Assembly (NCBI RefSeq): GCF_000355675.1 | Contig: NC_020888.1 | Span: forward strand, 1,666,883 to 1,730,882 | From: Thalassolituus oleivorans MIL-1 | GTDB taxonomy: Bacteria; Pseudomonadota; Gammaproteobacteria; Pseudomonadales; Oceanobacteraceae | Direction of reading: 5' to 3' | DNA: 64,000 nt | Shown: positions 18,462-26,717 of the stretch, piece after piece | How positions within the stretch are numbered: the first letter of the stretch is position 1 | Layout: each line of letters begins with the position of its first letter | The notes under the pieces: generated by a model | Told to the model about the DNA's origin: nothing | What the model saw: only the letters and a program-made list of their open reading frames with translations | Databases searched by the model: none | Translations under genes and position numbers: made by a program

Positions 18462-19108
18462 CCGGAAATGCACGTCGATGGGCTCCAAGTTGGTGGTGTA
18501 CGTCATTCGCATTGCGGCTTATCGGTGCAACTCCTGAGCGAATTACAGTAGAGCATTCGCCGAGTGGACATCCATTAGATGCGTTAATTATTGGTGGCGG
18601 GAACGATATCGCGCCTGAACATTATGGTGGTGATATTAATGCAAAAAGTAAAACAGATCCCGAACGCGATGCGCTAGAAATACAATGGATTAAAAAGGCA
18701 CTAGATCAGGGCATTCCATTGCTTGGTATTTGCCGTGGGGCTCAGTTAATAAATTCAGTATTGGGTGGCTCGTTATTCCAGGATATACGCGATACCCGAG
18801 TGCATACTCGGAATCGTCCTAGTTTATTACCAACTAAGCATGTCACGCTTGACCCCGAGTCTGGAATAGCAGGCATTTGCAAGCGAGGAGCGCTGTGGGT
18901 TAACAGTTTACATAGCCAAGCGGTTAATCGTCCTGGAGAAGGCTTAAAGGTAGTGGGGCGAGATCGTGATAATATTGTGCAGGCTATTGAAAGCACTACT
19001 GGTGCGCCAGTAAAAGGCGTGCAATGGCATCCCGAATATTTATTTTATCTACCGTCACAATTGGCGTTATTTCGTTGGTTGGTGTCGTGTGTGAAAGTGG
19101 GTCGATGA
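18434..19108 (+). CDS. Class I glutamine amidotransferase-like hydrolase (peptidase C26)
   Basis: 224 residues, related to PuuD-type gamma-glutamyl hydrolases. Visible: IIGGGNDIAPEHYGGD near the N-terminus, nucleophile Cys in LLGICRGAQLINS, and the His-Glu pair in QWHPEYLF. It would hydrolyse a gamma-glutamyl amide, either freeing ammonia for the partner amidoligase or trimming its product. The ATG lies inside the preceding gene's end (28-bp overlap), which implies translational coupling. Confidence 0.87.
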   Translation: MAKRPRVGVTGNARRWAPSWWCTSFALRLIGATPERITVEHSPSGHPLDALIIGGGNDIAPEHYGGDINAKSKTDPERDALEIQWIKKALDQGIPLLGICRGAQLINSVLGGSLFQDIRDTRVHTRNRPSLLPTKHVTLDPESGIAGICKRGALWVNSLHSQAVNRPGEGLKVVGRDRDNIVQAIESTTGAPVKGVQWHPEYLFYLPSQLALFRWLVSCVKVGR

Positions 19109-19137
19109 TTCTCTATTTCTAACGTTCGAGCATCTTT

Positions 19138-19560
19138 GTGATTTCTTATTTATTGTTATTTAGTTCCGCATTTTTAGCCGCAACTATCCTACCGTTTTAC
19201 TCTGAAGTACTGCTATATGCGCTACTGCGCGATGGTGGAGATCCGTGGATCTTGGTAGCTGTCGCAACCTTAGGCAATACGCTGGGGGCAGTTGTTAACT
19301 GGGTCCTTGGGCTTTATATACTAAAATTTCAAAATAAGCGCTGGTTCTATTTTTCACATAAACAAATCGAAAAAGCGCAGGCATGGTTTCAACGGTATGG
19401 CGTATGGTCGCTCTTGCTAGCATGGCTGCCATTAGGTGGTGATGCGTTGACCCTGATAGCTGGCATTATGCGGGTTAAGTTTTGGCCGTTCTTGTTATTG
19501 GTAGGAATAGGAAAGGGTCTGCGCTATATATTTGTGGTGTATGTGGCGGGTTGGGTTTAA
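19138..19560 (+). CDS. YqaA-like small membrane protein (DedA/SNARE-associated family)
   Basis: 140 residues with about four hydrophobic segments. TILPFYSEVLLYALLRDGG and NTLGAVVNWVLGLYI are typical of the YqaA branch, and the family Arg/Gly loop appears as RYGVWSLLLAWLPLGGDALTLIAG. DedA-related proteins are linked to lipid flipping and envelope homeostasis. The start is GTG 19138, 29 bp after the amidotransferase stop, so it is likely the third gene of that operon, perhaps handling a lipid-linked product. A strong terminator follows. Confidence 0.82.
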   Translation: MISYLLLFSSAFLAATILPFYSEVLLYALLRDGGDPWILVAVATLGNTLGAVVNWVLGLYILKFQNKRWFYFSHKQIEKAQAWFQRYGVWSLLLAWLPLGGDALTLIAGIMRVKFWPFLLLVGIGKGLRYIFVVYVAGWV

Positions 19561-19633
19561 TACTCTTTGTTAAGGTAGGTTTAATTGATCAGGGTGCGAG
19601 CAAGCTAAGTAAGTTACTTTTGTTATTATTAAA

Positions 19634-19666
19634 AAATAAAAGCACTCAATTATTGAGTGCTTTTTC
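19634..19666. terminator. Bidirectional terminator
   Basis: AGCACTCAA - TTA - TTGAGTGCT with a run of A on the left and T on the right. It ends the amidoligase operon, and the last codons of the convergent MATE gene overlap it. Confidence 0.87.
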
Positions 19667-21016
19667 TTCAGTACTTATAACTTCCGGCCTTTGGCTAATT
19701 AAATACAAGCGCCAGCACAGTGCGATTGCCGCACAAGACAGGCCAATCACTAATCCCATCCAAAAACCTTTAGCCCCCAGTTGCGTGCTTTCGCCATAGG
19801 CCAGCCAGTATCCTGAGGTCAGGCCAATTAACCAGTAGGCGACGAAGGTAATTATCATTACAGCGACCGTGTCGCGATAACCGCGCAAAGCTCCGGCGGC
19901 GGCAATTTGCGCGGCATCCGATATTTGAAAGATAGCGGCATAAATCATTAAGGAGGACGCTACAGCAACCACCAGCGGATCGGGGGAGTAGAGTCCGGCG
20001 ATATAGCTTGCACCCAAGACAATAATTGTCGCGTTAAACAGTGCTAGTCCGAAGTTAAGCTTTACACCGAGCCAAGCCGTGGTTCGTGCGGCGATAATAT
20101 CTTTACTGCCAAGGTGATGACCCACTCGAACGGTGAGCGCCATACCAGCGCTTAGCGGGATCATAAAGGTGAGCGATGAAATATTCAGTGCTACCTGATG
20201 ACCAGCGACGACGGTTGGCCCTAAATCGGTAATAAGAAGGGCAATCACGGTAAATAAGCTTACTTCAAAAAAGATGGCAATGCCTATGGGCATACCGATA
20301 CGAAATAGGTCTTTGACGTATTCCATATTGGGGTGACGTACGTGTTCCCAGAGTGGGAATTCTTTAGTGATACGACGCTGGCGTGTATCCCATGCGTTGG
20401 CCACCATTAAAAATAGAATGACGAGCAAGCTGCCTACACCACAACCGGGGCCGCCCATTTCTGGCATGCCCAGCGCACCGTATACAAAAATATAATTGAG
20501 TGGAATATTCATTAGTAGTGCTACCAGCATAATGCGCATTGGGAATACGGCATGGTTTACCGCTTCGGCGTAAAAGCGGTAGGCCAAGTAAATGCCAGAC
20601 GGTGGCATACCGAGTGCAATAAAATAGAGATAATCGCGAGCAATGATGGCGGTAGCGGTGTCTTCAATTATGCTAGGTAGACTGTAAGCGATAGCGGCTA
20701 CGACGATACCGGCTAAGGCTCCGGCGACAAGCCCTAGATAGATGGCAGCAGCCAATAACCTTGGCATGGCGTCGCGTTGACGTGCGGCATTCATCTGCGC
20801 AGTCATAGGAGATAGCGCCACCAATATACCTGCCAGCAGCATCCAAATAGGCATCCAAATGGCAGTGCCGATTGCTACACCAGCAAGATCGCGAGTGCTA
20901 ACATAGCCAGACATGATGGTATCAATCGTACCCATGCCAATTTGTGCTAATTGAGTCGCAAGAATGGGCAAAGTCAGGCGTATAATGGCTTTAACTTCTT
21001 GAGCTTTAAACGTCAT
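19646..21016 (-). CDS. MATE-family multidrug efflux pump (NorM type)
   Basis: 456 residues with twelve hydrophobic segments in two similar halves, the MATE fold. Characteristic stretches: TLPILATQLAQIGMGTIDTIMSGY in the first helices and VRVGHHLGSKD at the start of the second half. Pumps of the NorM group export cationic drugs and dyes in exchange for sodium or protons. The start ATG 21016 begins MTFKAQEVKAIIRLTLP, with the first helix in register with the family. The gene stands alone, divergent from epmC. Confidence 0.92.
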   Translation of the reverse strand: MTFKAQEVKAIIRLTLPILATQLAQIGMGTIDTIMSGYVSTRDLAGVAIGTAIWMPIWMLLAGILVALSPMTAQMNAARQRDAMPRLLAAAIYLGLVAGALAGIVVAAIAYSLPSIIEDTATAIIARDYLYFIALGMPPSGIYLAYRFYAEAVNHAVFPMRIMLVALLMNIPLNYIFVYGALGMPEMGGPGCGVGSLLVILFLMVANAWDTRQRRITKEFPLWEHVRHPNMEYVKDLFRIGMPIGIAIFFEVSLFTVIALLITDLGPTVVAGHQVALNISSLTFMIPLSAGMALTVRVGHHLGSKDIIAARTTAWLGVKLNFGLALFNATIIVLGASYIAGLYSPDPLVVAVASSLMIYAAIFQISDAAQIAAAGALRGYRDTVAVMIITFVAYWLIGLTSGYWLAYGESTQLGAKGFWMGLVIGLSCAAIALCWRLYLISQRPEVISTEEKALNN

Positions 21017-21124
21017 GCCGCTAGTGTCCGTGATTCATAGGGGGTGCGATGATTAAAAATAGTTGTCGCGGCGCATTTTGCACTTAACACCGAGTAAGAA
21101 CCAGCCAGATACCGATTTATTACT

Positions 21125-21745
21125 ATGCCGATGTCAAATAACAGCGTTCCATTACATACCCTTCCGTTGGAGGGGGACTCTTTAGCTATTCCGCTACGCG
21201 TACTGGATGTTCAAGATTTGATTGAGTTGTTTGATGGCTTGTTTGCGCACAGTGAAAACACGCGTCTGATTGCTGGTGATAATGAGCCGGAATATTTACC
21301 TGCAAACGATGAGTGTTCATATCATCGCCTAATTTTCGCTCATGGTTTTTACGCCTCAGCACTGCATGAAATCAGCCATTGGTGTATCGCAGGTAAACCG
21401 CGGCGCTTGTTGGTCGATTTCGGTTATTGGTATGAACCTGATGGCCGCAGCCCGGAACGCCAGCGAGAGTTTGAACATGTAGAGGTTAAACCTCAGGCGC
21501 TTGAGTGGATTTTGTCTGAGGCTTGCGGTCGTAAGTTTTACCTTAGTACTGATAATTTGAACGGCGATCCGGTCGCGGTGGCGGCGGGTATTGCGCGTTT
21601 TCGGGCTGCGGTGGTAAAACAGGCACAAAACTACCTTGCAAATGGCCTTCCTATGCGGGCAAGCGTATTAAAAAAGGCCCTGTTAGATTATTATCAACGA
21701 CATTCACAATTTGGTGCGCACCTGTTTGCACCAGAACGAATATAG
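21125..21745 (+). CDS. epmC: Elongation factor P hydroxylase EpmC
   Basis: 206 residues. Long blocks match E. coli EpmC (YfcM), for example [36 protein letters not shown] and [12 protein letters not shown]; the HExxH-like ALHEISHWC carries metal ligands. EpmC hydroxylates the beta-lysyl-lysine of elongation factor P after EpmA and EpmB have acted, so those genes are expected elsewhere in the genome. It is slightly longer than the E. coli protein (about 182) at the N-terminus; MSNNSV two codons downstream is an alternative start. The end overlaps the region just before rhlB. Confidence 0.93.
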   Translation: MPMSNNSVPLHTLPLEGDSLAIPLRVLDVQDLIELFDGLFAHSENTRLIAGDNEPEYLPANDECSYHRLIFAHGFYASALHEISHWCIAGKPRRLLVDFGYWYEPDGRSPERQREFEHVEVKPQALEWILSEACGRKFYLSTDNLNGDPVAVAAGIARFRAAVVKQAQNYLANGLPMRASVLKKALLDYYQRHSQFGAHLFAPERI

Positions 21746-21758
21746 AGCGGAGCAGGTT

Positions 21759-23174
21759 TTGTTAAAAAAACTGTTAAAAGCAGTTTCGGGAAAGAGTAAG
21801 GCGCCGACCAATACGCCACCGAAGCAGCAATCCAAAAGCACGGCAGATACTAAAAAGCCAGCCGTCGCGAAGACATCCACTGCCAATAAGGGCAGTAAGC
21901 CGGCTAACACTACGGCAAAGACAAATGGTCCGCAGCACGCTGCGGGTCGCGAAAAGCACGAACATAAGCGCACTAAAGCAAATGCGGTTGTCGAAGCGCC
22001 GTGGGATATCAGCCAATTTAAGGTTGAACCTGAAGAAGGCAAAACGCGTTTCCACGACTTAGACCTTCCAGATTCTGTGATGCAGGGCATTCATAAACTC
22101 GGCTTCACTTATTGCACGCCTATTCAGGCCGAGAGTTTACCAGCAGCCTTGCGCGGTCGGGATACCATTGGCCAAGCACAAACGGGCACGGGTAAGTCGG
22201 CAGCGTTTTTGTTAACCATTTTAAATCGCTTGCTCACTAATGTACCGGCAGAGCGTTTTGCCAGTGAACCCCGTGCTTTGGTAATTGCGCCAACGCGTGA
22301 GCTAGTGATGCAAATTGGCAAAGACGCTGAAGGTCTGGCCAAGTATACCGGCTTGAATGTTCTGACCGTCGTTGGCGGTATGGATTACGAGCAGCAACGT
22401 AAGGTTTTACGTGATGAAGTCGTCGATATTCTGGTGGCTACACCGGGACGTTTGATTGACTTTATGCGCAGCCAAGATGTGTTCCTCGATCAGATTGAAG
22501 TATTGGTGCTAGACGAAGCCGATCGCATGTTAGATATGGGCTTTATCCCTGATGTTCGTCGCATCGTGCGTTCAACGCCGCCCAAAGATGAGCGTCAAAC
22601 GCTGCTGTATTCAGCAACGTTCAACTACGATGTTCGTATTTTGATCGACCAGTGGACCAAAGATCCGCATCAGGTCGTGATTGAGCCTGAGCAAGTAACG
22701 ACAGATCGCGTCGTGCAGAAGTGCTACTTAGTGGCAGAGTCTGATAAGTACCGTGTGCTTGAGCAGGTGCTAAACGAAGAAAAACCAGAACGTTGCATTA
22801 TCTTCGCTAACCGTCGTGATTTAACTCGTAATCTCTGCGACAAACTAAATAAGCACGGTCATGTGTCTGTGTTGTTGTCTGGTGAAGTTGCGCAGCAAAA
22901 ACGCGTGCGCACGCTGGAACGCTTCCGCGATGGGCATGTGAATATTTTAGTGGCAACCGATGTTGCTGGTCGTGGTATTCACGTTGATGGCGTTAGCCAT
23001 GTGATTAACTACACCTTGCCAGAAGATCCTGAAGATTATGTTCACCGTATTGGTCGTACTGGCCGTGCAGGTGCTATGGGTGTATCTATTAGCCTAGTAT
23101 CTGAAGACGATGCATTTGTGTTGCCTGATCTAGAAAAGTATTTAGGCATGAAGCTCGAACTTACTCAGCCATAG
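21759..23174 (+). CDS. rhlB: DEAD-box RNA helicase RhlB
   Basis: 471 residues. The lysine/alanine-rich low-complexity N-terminus (about 1-85) is like that of Pseudomonas RhlB, followed by a helicase core: Q motif [11 protein letters not shown], Walker [14 protein letters not shown] in [16 protein letters not shown] in YSATF, and motif [12 protein letters not shown]. RhlB unwinds RNA for RNase E/PNPase in the degradosome. TTG 21759 (MLKKLLKAV) is chosen because GGAG lies six bases upstream and it matches the Pseudomonas N-terminus; the upstream in-frame ATG at 21711 would overlap epmC. It starts 13 bp after epmC. Confidence 0.9.
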   Translation: MLKKLLKAVSGKSKAPTNTPPKQQSKSTADTKKPAVAKTSTANKGSKPANTTAKTNGPQHAAGREKHEHKRTKANAVVEAPWDISQFKVEPEEGKTRFHDLDLPDSVMQGIHKLGFTYCTPIQAESLPAALRGRDTIGQAQTGTGKSAAFLLTILNRLLTNVPAERFASEPRALVIAPTRELVMQIGKDAEGLAKYTGLNVLTVVGGMDYEQQRKVLRDEVVDILVATPGRLIDFMRSQDVFLDQIEVLVLDEADRMLDMGFIPDVRRIVRSTPPKDERQTLLYSATFNYDVRILIDQWTKDPHQVVIEPEQVTTDRVVQKCYLVAESDKYRVLEQVLNEEKPERCIIFANRRDLTRNLCDKLNKHGHVSVLLSGEVAQQKRVRTLERFRDGHVNILVATDVAGRGIHVDGVSHVINYTLPEDPEDYVHRIGRTGRAGAMGVSISLVSEDDAFVLPDLEKYLGMKLELTQP

Positions 23175-23243
23175 ACTTGGTGGGTTAATTAGAACGCGCG
23201 GTGGCCAATTTGCCGCGCGAGAAAGATGATTTGATATGAGTGC

Positions 23244-23900
23244 ATGGACCACATGACGATCAAAAAAATAATAATTATGGGTCTGTTTGGTAGCTTGTTA
23301 AATTTTCCACTCGCTGTCTGCACTCATGCAGAGCAGGGTGACGTGATTGACGCTGCTGAAAGCCTTAACGCTACTAATGCTGAGTCAGCGCCAGAGGATG
23401 GGGCAGTTACCTTAGACGAGCCGGTAGCAACACCTATTGTTAAGGGGGCGCTTGCCGTTACCCCGGAATGGACTGAGGCCTTTTTACACCGCACGCATTC
23501 GCCATTACTTGATGATCACGTAAACGATAAAGTGATGTCGTTTTACTTTTTTGGCCGTCATGGCGAGCGCACCCTGATTGGTTTAGAACGAGTGCGCGGA
23601 GAGGACTATCACCAGTATTTCACTCTATTGGTGTTTGATAACCAAACCTTGTTAGGTTTTTATCGCCATATTCATAGCTTTCCTACCAAAATATTGTCGT
23701 CGGGTGAGGTGCGTTTCCCTCGAGGCTACAACACTAAGCTAATCTTCAACGTATTGTCTGATACGTTTCCTACGCTATGCCAAGGCAAATTTATGCCGTG
23801 CATACCATGGATGGCTAATGGTTCTGTCACGTCGTTTGAAGATTTGATTAAGTCGCCACAAGAAGAAGCGGCGATTAGTCAGGTCGAGAATACAGATTAA
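23244..23900 (+). CDS. Secreted hypothetical protein
   Basis: 218 residues (215 if ATG 23253 is used). Signal peptide at about 1-30 (TIKKIIIMGLFGSLLNFPLAV ending before THAEQ), an acidic Ala/Glu/Asp linker to about residue 70, then a compact domain with VMSFYFFGRHGERTLIGLERV and a Cys pair (TLCQGKFMPCIPW) likely to form a disulfide. The domain was not recognised. It lies between rhlB and a convergent hydrolase; a hairpin with stem CGCGCGG (23195-23219) separates it from rhlB but lacks a T run. Confidence 0.7.
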   Translation: MDHMTIKKIIIMGLFGSLLNFPLAVCTHAEQGDVIDAAESLNATNAESAPEDGAVTLDEPVATPIVKGALAVTPEWTEAFLHRTHSPLLDDHVNDKVMSFYFFGRHGERTLIGLERVRGEDYHQYFTLLVFDNQTLLGFYRHIHSFPTKILSSGEVRFPRGYNTKLIFNVLSDTFPTLCQGKFMPCIPWMANGSVTSFEDLIKSPQEEAAISQVENTD

Positions 23901-23915
23901 GTCGTCTGGACTGGG

Positions 23916-24665
23916 TTAAACCATTAGATTTAAGCGCGGACCGATTAAACTGGCTAGCCAGTCTCCAGCGTCCATTGGTAGGTCGTGTCCCGCGGTAGGA
24001 TGTGTATCCAAGGGCTTTTGCCATTTTGATGCAATACGTGCGGTACAGGCTGACTTTACTAAATGATCTTTTTCCGCATTGTAAAACCACACATCTTTAA
24101 TCGGTGCCGTTAACGGTCCGCGGTAGCGGCTAGCGGCCCACATCTGAGCGATTCCATTTCCCCACGTTAAAGGATGCTCGCGATTAAACGCTAGCCACCG
24201 ATCTTGCAAGGATTTGCGATCCGCTAAATTCATGGTCCAGCGCATAATGCAACTTTCTAATCGATCTCGGCCCGTGGCGTGTGCAACTAGTGATAGAAGT
24301 GCGGGTGCTTGCATGCGCTGCCATGGCAAAGACATATTCGCCAAACTGGTATTAATAAGATGCATGGCGGCGATTTCCGCGGGATAGCAACGCGCCCATT
24401 CCATCGCAATCATGGCGCCCATAGAGACAGCAACAATGATAACTGGCCCGTTATGTTGGGCGATCACTTGTTGGCGTACATCTTTCATTAATGCATGAAT
24501 ACTGGCGGGGGTTTTTTCGTTAAAGCGAAAACCGTTGCCGGGGATTTCAGGTCGAATGATATTCGTGCACCAAGGTGCTAATCGTTCAGGGAAATCTCCC
24601 CAGTGGAAATTACTGCGAATTAATCCTCGTAGCATAACCACCGGCGGCAAGAGAGAATCTGGCAT
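23916..24665 (-). CDS. Alpha/beta hydrolase
   Basis: 249 residues with a probable triad: Ser81 in the nucleophile elbow AVSMGAM (first Gly of GxSxG is Ala), Asp200 in NAEKDHLV, and His227 in TAGHDLPMD. The oxyanion region is VVMLRGLIRSNFHWGDF. Substrate unknown; the pattern suggests a soluble esterase or lipase-like enzyme. It starts four bases after the stop of the TorF-like porin gene on the same strand, so the two form an operon. Confidence 0.8.
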   Translation of the reverse strand: MPDSLLPPVVMLRGLIRSNFHWGDFPERLAPWCTNIIRPEIPGNGFRFNEKTPASIHALMKDVRQQVIAQHNGPVIIVAVSMGAMIAMEWARCYPAEIAAMHLINTSLANMSLPWQRMQAPALLSLVAHATGRDRLESCIMRWTMNLADRKSLQDRWLAFNREHPLTWGNGIAQMWAASRYRGPLTAPIKDVWFYNAEKDHLVKSACTARIASKWQKPLDTHPTAGHDLPMDAGDWLASLIGPRLNLMV

Positions 24666-24669
24666 CGAT

Positions 24670-25389
24670 TTACCAGATATTAAAGTAGCGATGAACGCTA
24701 AACTGAATGGTTGTACCGGCGTCGTAATCGCTACCTAGGTTAGTACGGTCGAGTACAAAGCGGTAATCCCACTTGTTATATGTACGACCAACACCAACGC
24801 GAAACTGCCAATAATCATCTTGATGTTCTGCGCCGTAGTTGACGTTCTCATCAATTTCCAGATAACGATGTTGGGCGGTAAACAATTCAATAGAGAAGGT
24901 ACCACGAGTCATGGTGTAACCGAGCTCGAGCGAGCGATGAGCATAATTACTGCCCATATAAGCATCTGAGTAGCGAGTGCCAAGCGTTAATGCATCGTTG
25001 AATAGAATACGCGCAAAGGCTTCGTTGTAATTATCCCCATCCCGATCCATGTCGCCATGAAAGGTATAGCGAGTTGCGCCTAAGTCAACGGCGAAGCGTT
25101 CGCTAAGAGGGACATAAACGCCACCAAAAGCATCAAACTCTGCTTGCACCTTGTCGCCATTACGATCAACTTGGCTACCCCAAATGCCGCCATAAAAACC
25201 GGTGTTACTGGTTGCTGTTGCACCGGCTTGTATAGCGACGTTGCCACCACTTTGACTTATGCCATCGCGCACGTATTCAGAACTTAAACCTAAGTCGGCA
25301 TTGATTTCGGCATGGGTAGAAGTCGCAGAAATAGCCAAAGCGGCCGTTGCGAATAGTGTACGGATAGCAGATGCGCGGAATAAGGGCAT
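24670..25389 (-). CDS. TorF-family putative porin
   Basis: 239 residues. Signal peptide (LFATAALAISATSTHA) followed by a beta-barrel pattern beginning INADLGLSSEYVRDGISQSGG, the hallmark of the TorF/CHP02001 family, and ending in a short aromatic C-terminus (VHRYFNIW) as outer-membrane proteins do. Family members are small outer-membrane channels of unknown substrate, often regulated by metals or nutrients. It is first in a two-gene leftward unit with the alpha/beta hydrolase. Confidence 0.85.
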   Translation of the reverse strand: MPLFRASAIRTLFATAALAISATSTHAEINADLGLSSEYVRDGISQSGGNVAIQAGATATSNTGFYGGIWGSQVDRNGDKVQAEFDAFGGVYVPLSERFAVDLGATRYTFHGDMDRDGDNYNEAFARILFNDALTLGTRYSDAYMGSNYAHRSLELGYTMTRGTFSIELFTAQHRYLEIDENVNYGAEHQDDYWQFRVGVGRTYNKWDYRFVLDRTNLGSDYDAGTTIQFSVHRYFNIW

Positions 25390-25539
25390 GGTTCGGTCAG
25401 CTTTCTCGTCAAGTGGCAGTAGCGTTAATCTATGGCTACAGGCCTAGGTCACAATAAAATAAGGCGATCAGTGTAACGGATCACGAGGTCAGATCACACT
25501 ACCTCCGCTAAGTTCTTAACTTTACCTAGGCCGATTCTG

Positions 25540-26715
25540 TTAGCGTCCAGGATACCAACGTGTGAGTGCTGCCATGTGATGATGTTGTTGAGTTAGTGCG
25601 TCCGTTGGTGCCCAGTTTGCCATCGTTGCCGTTGCCGACATCAGAAAGTCAAAAAATGTTAAATGTCGACGTAAAATTCGCTGCTGGCGATGCGGCAAGA
25701 TTGGATTGAACAGGCTGTGATAGCGGAATAGGTGGCGAGGGTTCTTCTTTACCCATAGCCATGACCCCATTTCTAATGTCATCGGTAAGTAACAACCGTT
25801 AGGTTGTGAGGTGCGATAGTCGTCGTATAGATAATCCCATACATCGCCACTCGTGGTGTAGCTGTGGGCCTGCGGTTCGAATAAATAAAGGTCGTGGTGA
25901 GGGTAGGTGTATTCAAATAATTCAGTCATGGCATGTGCACTATCAATGCCGGGCCAAGGATCGACGCTTTTCGCATACGGAAACCACAGGCGATCTTTGG
26001 TACCGAATCCTGAGTGGCAATCTAGGCTCATGCAAAAAGGCTGGTCTTTTAAAGCGTGATGGATGGCATCCGTGAGTGCCTGATTTTCGGGTTCCATCGG
26101 TTTGTCGCGTTCGCCACGATACCAAGGTAGTTTTGGACTGATGCGCTGCCCACCAACTAAAAAAGGGGTACGTTGCAGTGCTTCGACTGGAGCATTGCGC
26201 ATGAGATCAACCCCGTTGGGGTTAGTGCGGCTGTTATCCGCCATGCCGCCGGGATTGACGATCGGTATGATAACTAACCGAATACGATGAAGCTGCTCAA
26301 TAGCAGCGGGGTCCCAGCGCAGTCGGCGGATTAAGGTCTTTAAAAACGACAATATAACCTGAGTACCGATACGTTCGACACCGTGTACACCACCTACTAA
26401 AGCCAGTACTGGAGCATCTTTGCGGGTAGACCCCATCTCGATGACATAAAAGGGAAGGTGGTCTTCGCCGTGTTGAATGTGAGCAGGAACACGGATGCGC
26501 ATGTGCTGGCTGCCTTCGTCGATAAGGCGTTCGAGCTCGGTTAGCTCAGGTAATGCGGCCTTAAGACGGGAAATGCGTTGAATCACTGCAGTTTGATCCT
26601 TATCCTCGACGGGCTGAGCATGAAACTCGCCTTCGCATCGTTGGTTAACGAAGCTTATGATAGCCCGTTTGTATTGCCGCCAGTATGGCAAATCACCCGA
26701 ATCAGAGAAAGTCAT
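25540..26715 (-). CDS. M14-family zinc carboxypeptidase
   Basis: 391 residues. Zinc ligands His111 and Glu114 (GGVHGVERIG) and His234 (LDCHSGFG), with the likely catalytic Glu315 in TLEMGSW. VNPGGMADNSRTNPNGVDLMRN is the usual substrate-binding loop with Arg. M14 enzymes of this type remove C-terminal residues or act on cell-wall peptide amides; no signal peptide is seen, so it is probably cytoplasmic. The start codon lies only two bases from that of the divergent ABC exporter, so its promoter must overlap that gene; the ribosome site is weak. Confidence 0.85.
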   Translation of the reverse strand: MTFSDSGDLPYWRQYKRAIISFVNQRCEGEFHAQPVEDKDQTAVIQRISRLKAALPELTELERLIDEGSQHMRIRVPAHIQHGEDHLPFYVIEMGSTRKDAPVLALVGGVHGVERIGTQVILSFLKTLIRRLRWDPAAIEQLHRIRLVIIPIVNPGGMADNSRTNPNGVDLMRNAPVEALQRTPFLVGGQRISPKLPWYRGERDKPMEPENQALTDAIHHALKDQPFCMSLDCHSGFGTKDRLWFPYAKSVDPWPGIDSAHAMTELFEYTYPHHDLYLFEPQAHSYTTSGDVWDYLYDDYRTSQPNGCYLPMTLEMGSWLWVKKNPRHLFRYHSLFNPILPHRQQRILRRHLTFFDFLMSATATMANWAPTDALTQQHHHMAALTRWYPGR

Positions 26716-26717
26716 CC

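Noticed and set aside
21704..22090. Minus-strand frames over the start of rhlB
   Set aside because: Antisense to the low-complexity Lys/Ala-rich N-terminus of rhlB, with no supporting signals.
23195..23219. CGCGCGG hairpin after rhlB as a terminator
   Set aside because: Eleven-base loop and no T run; kept only as a remark.
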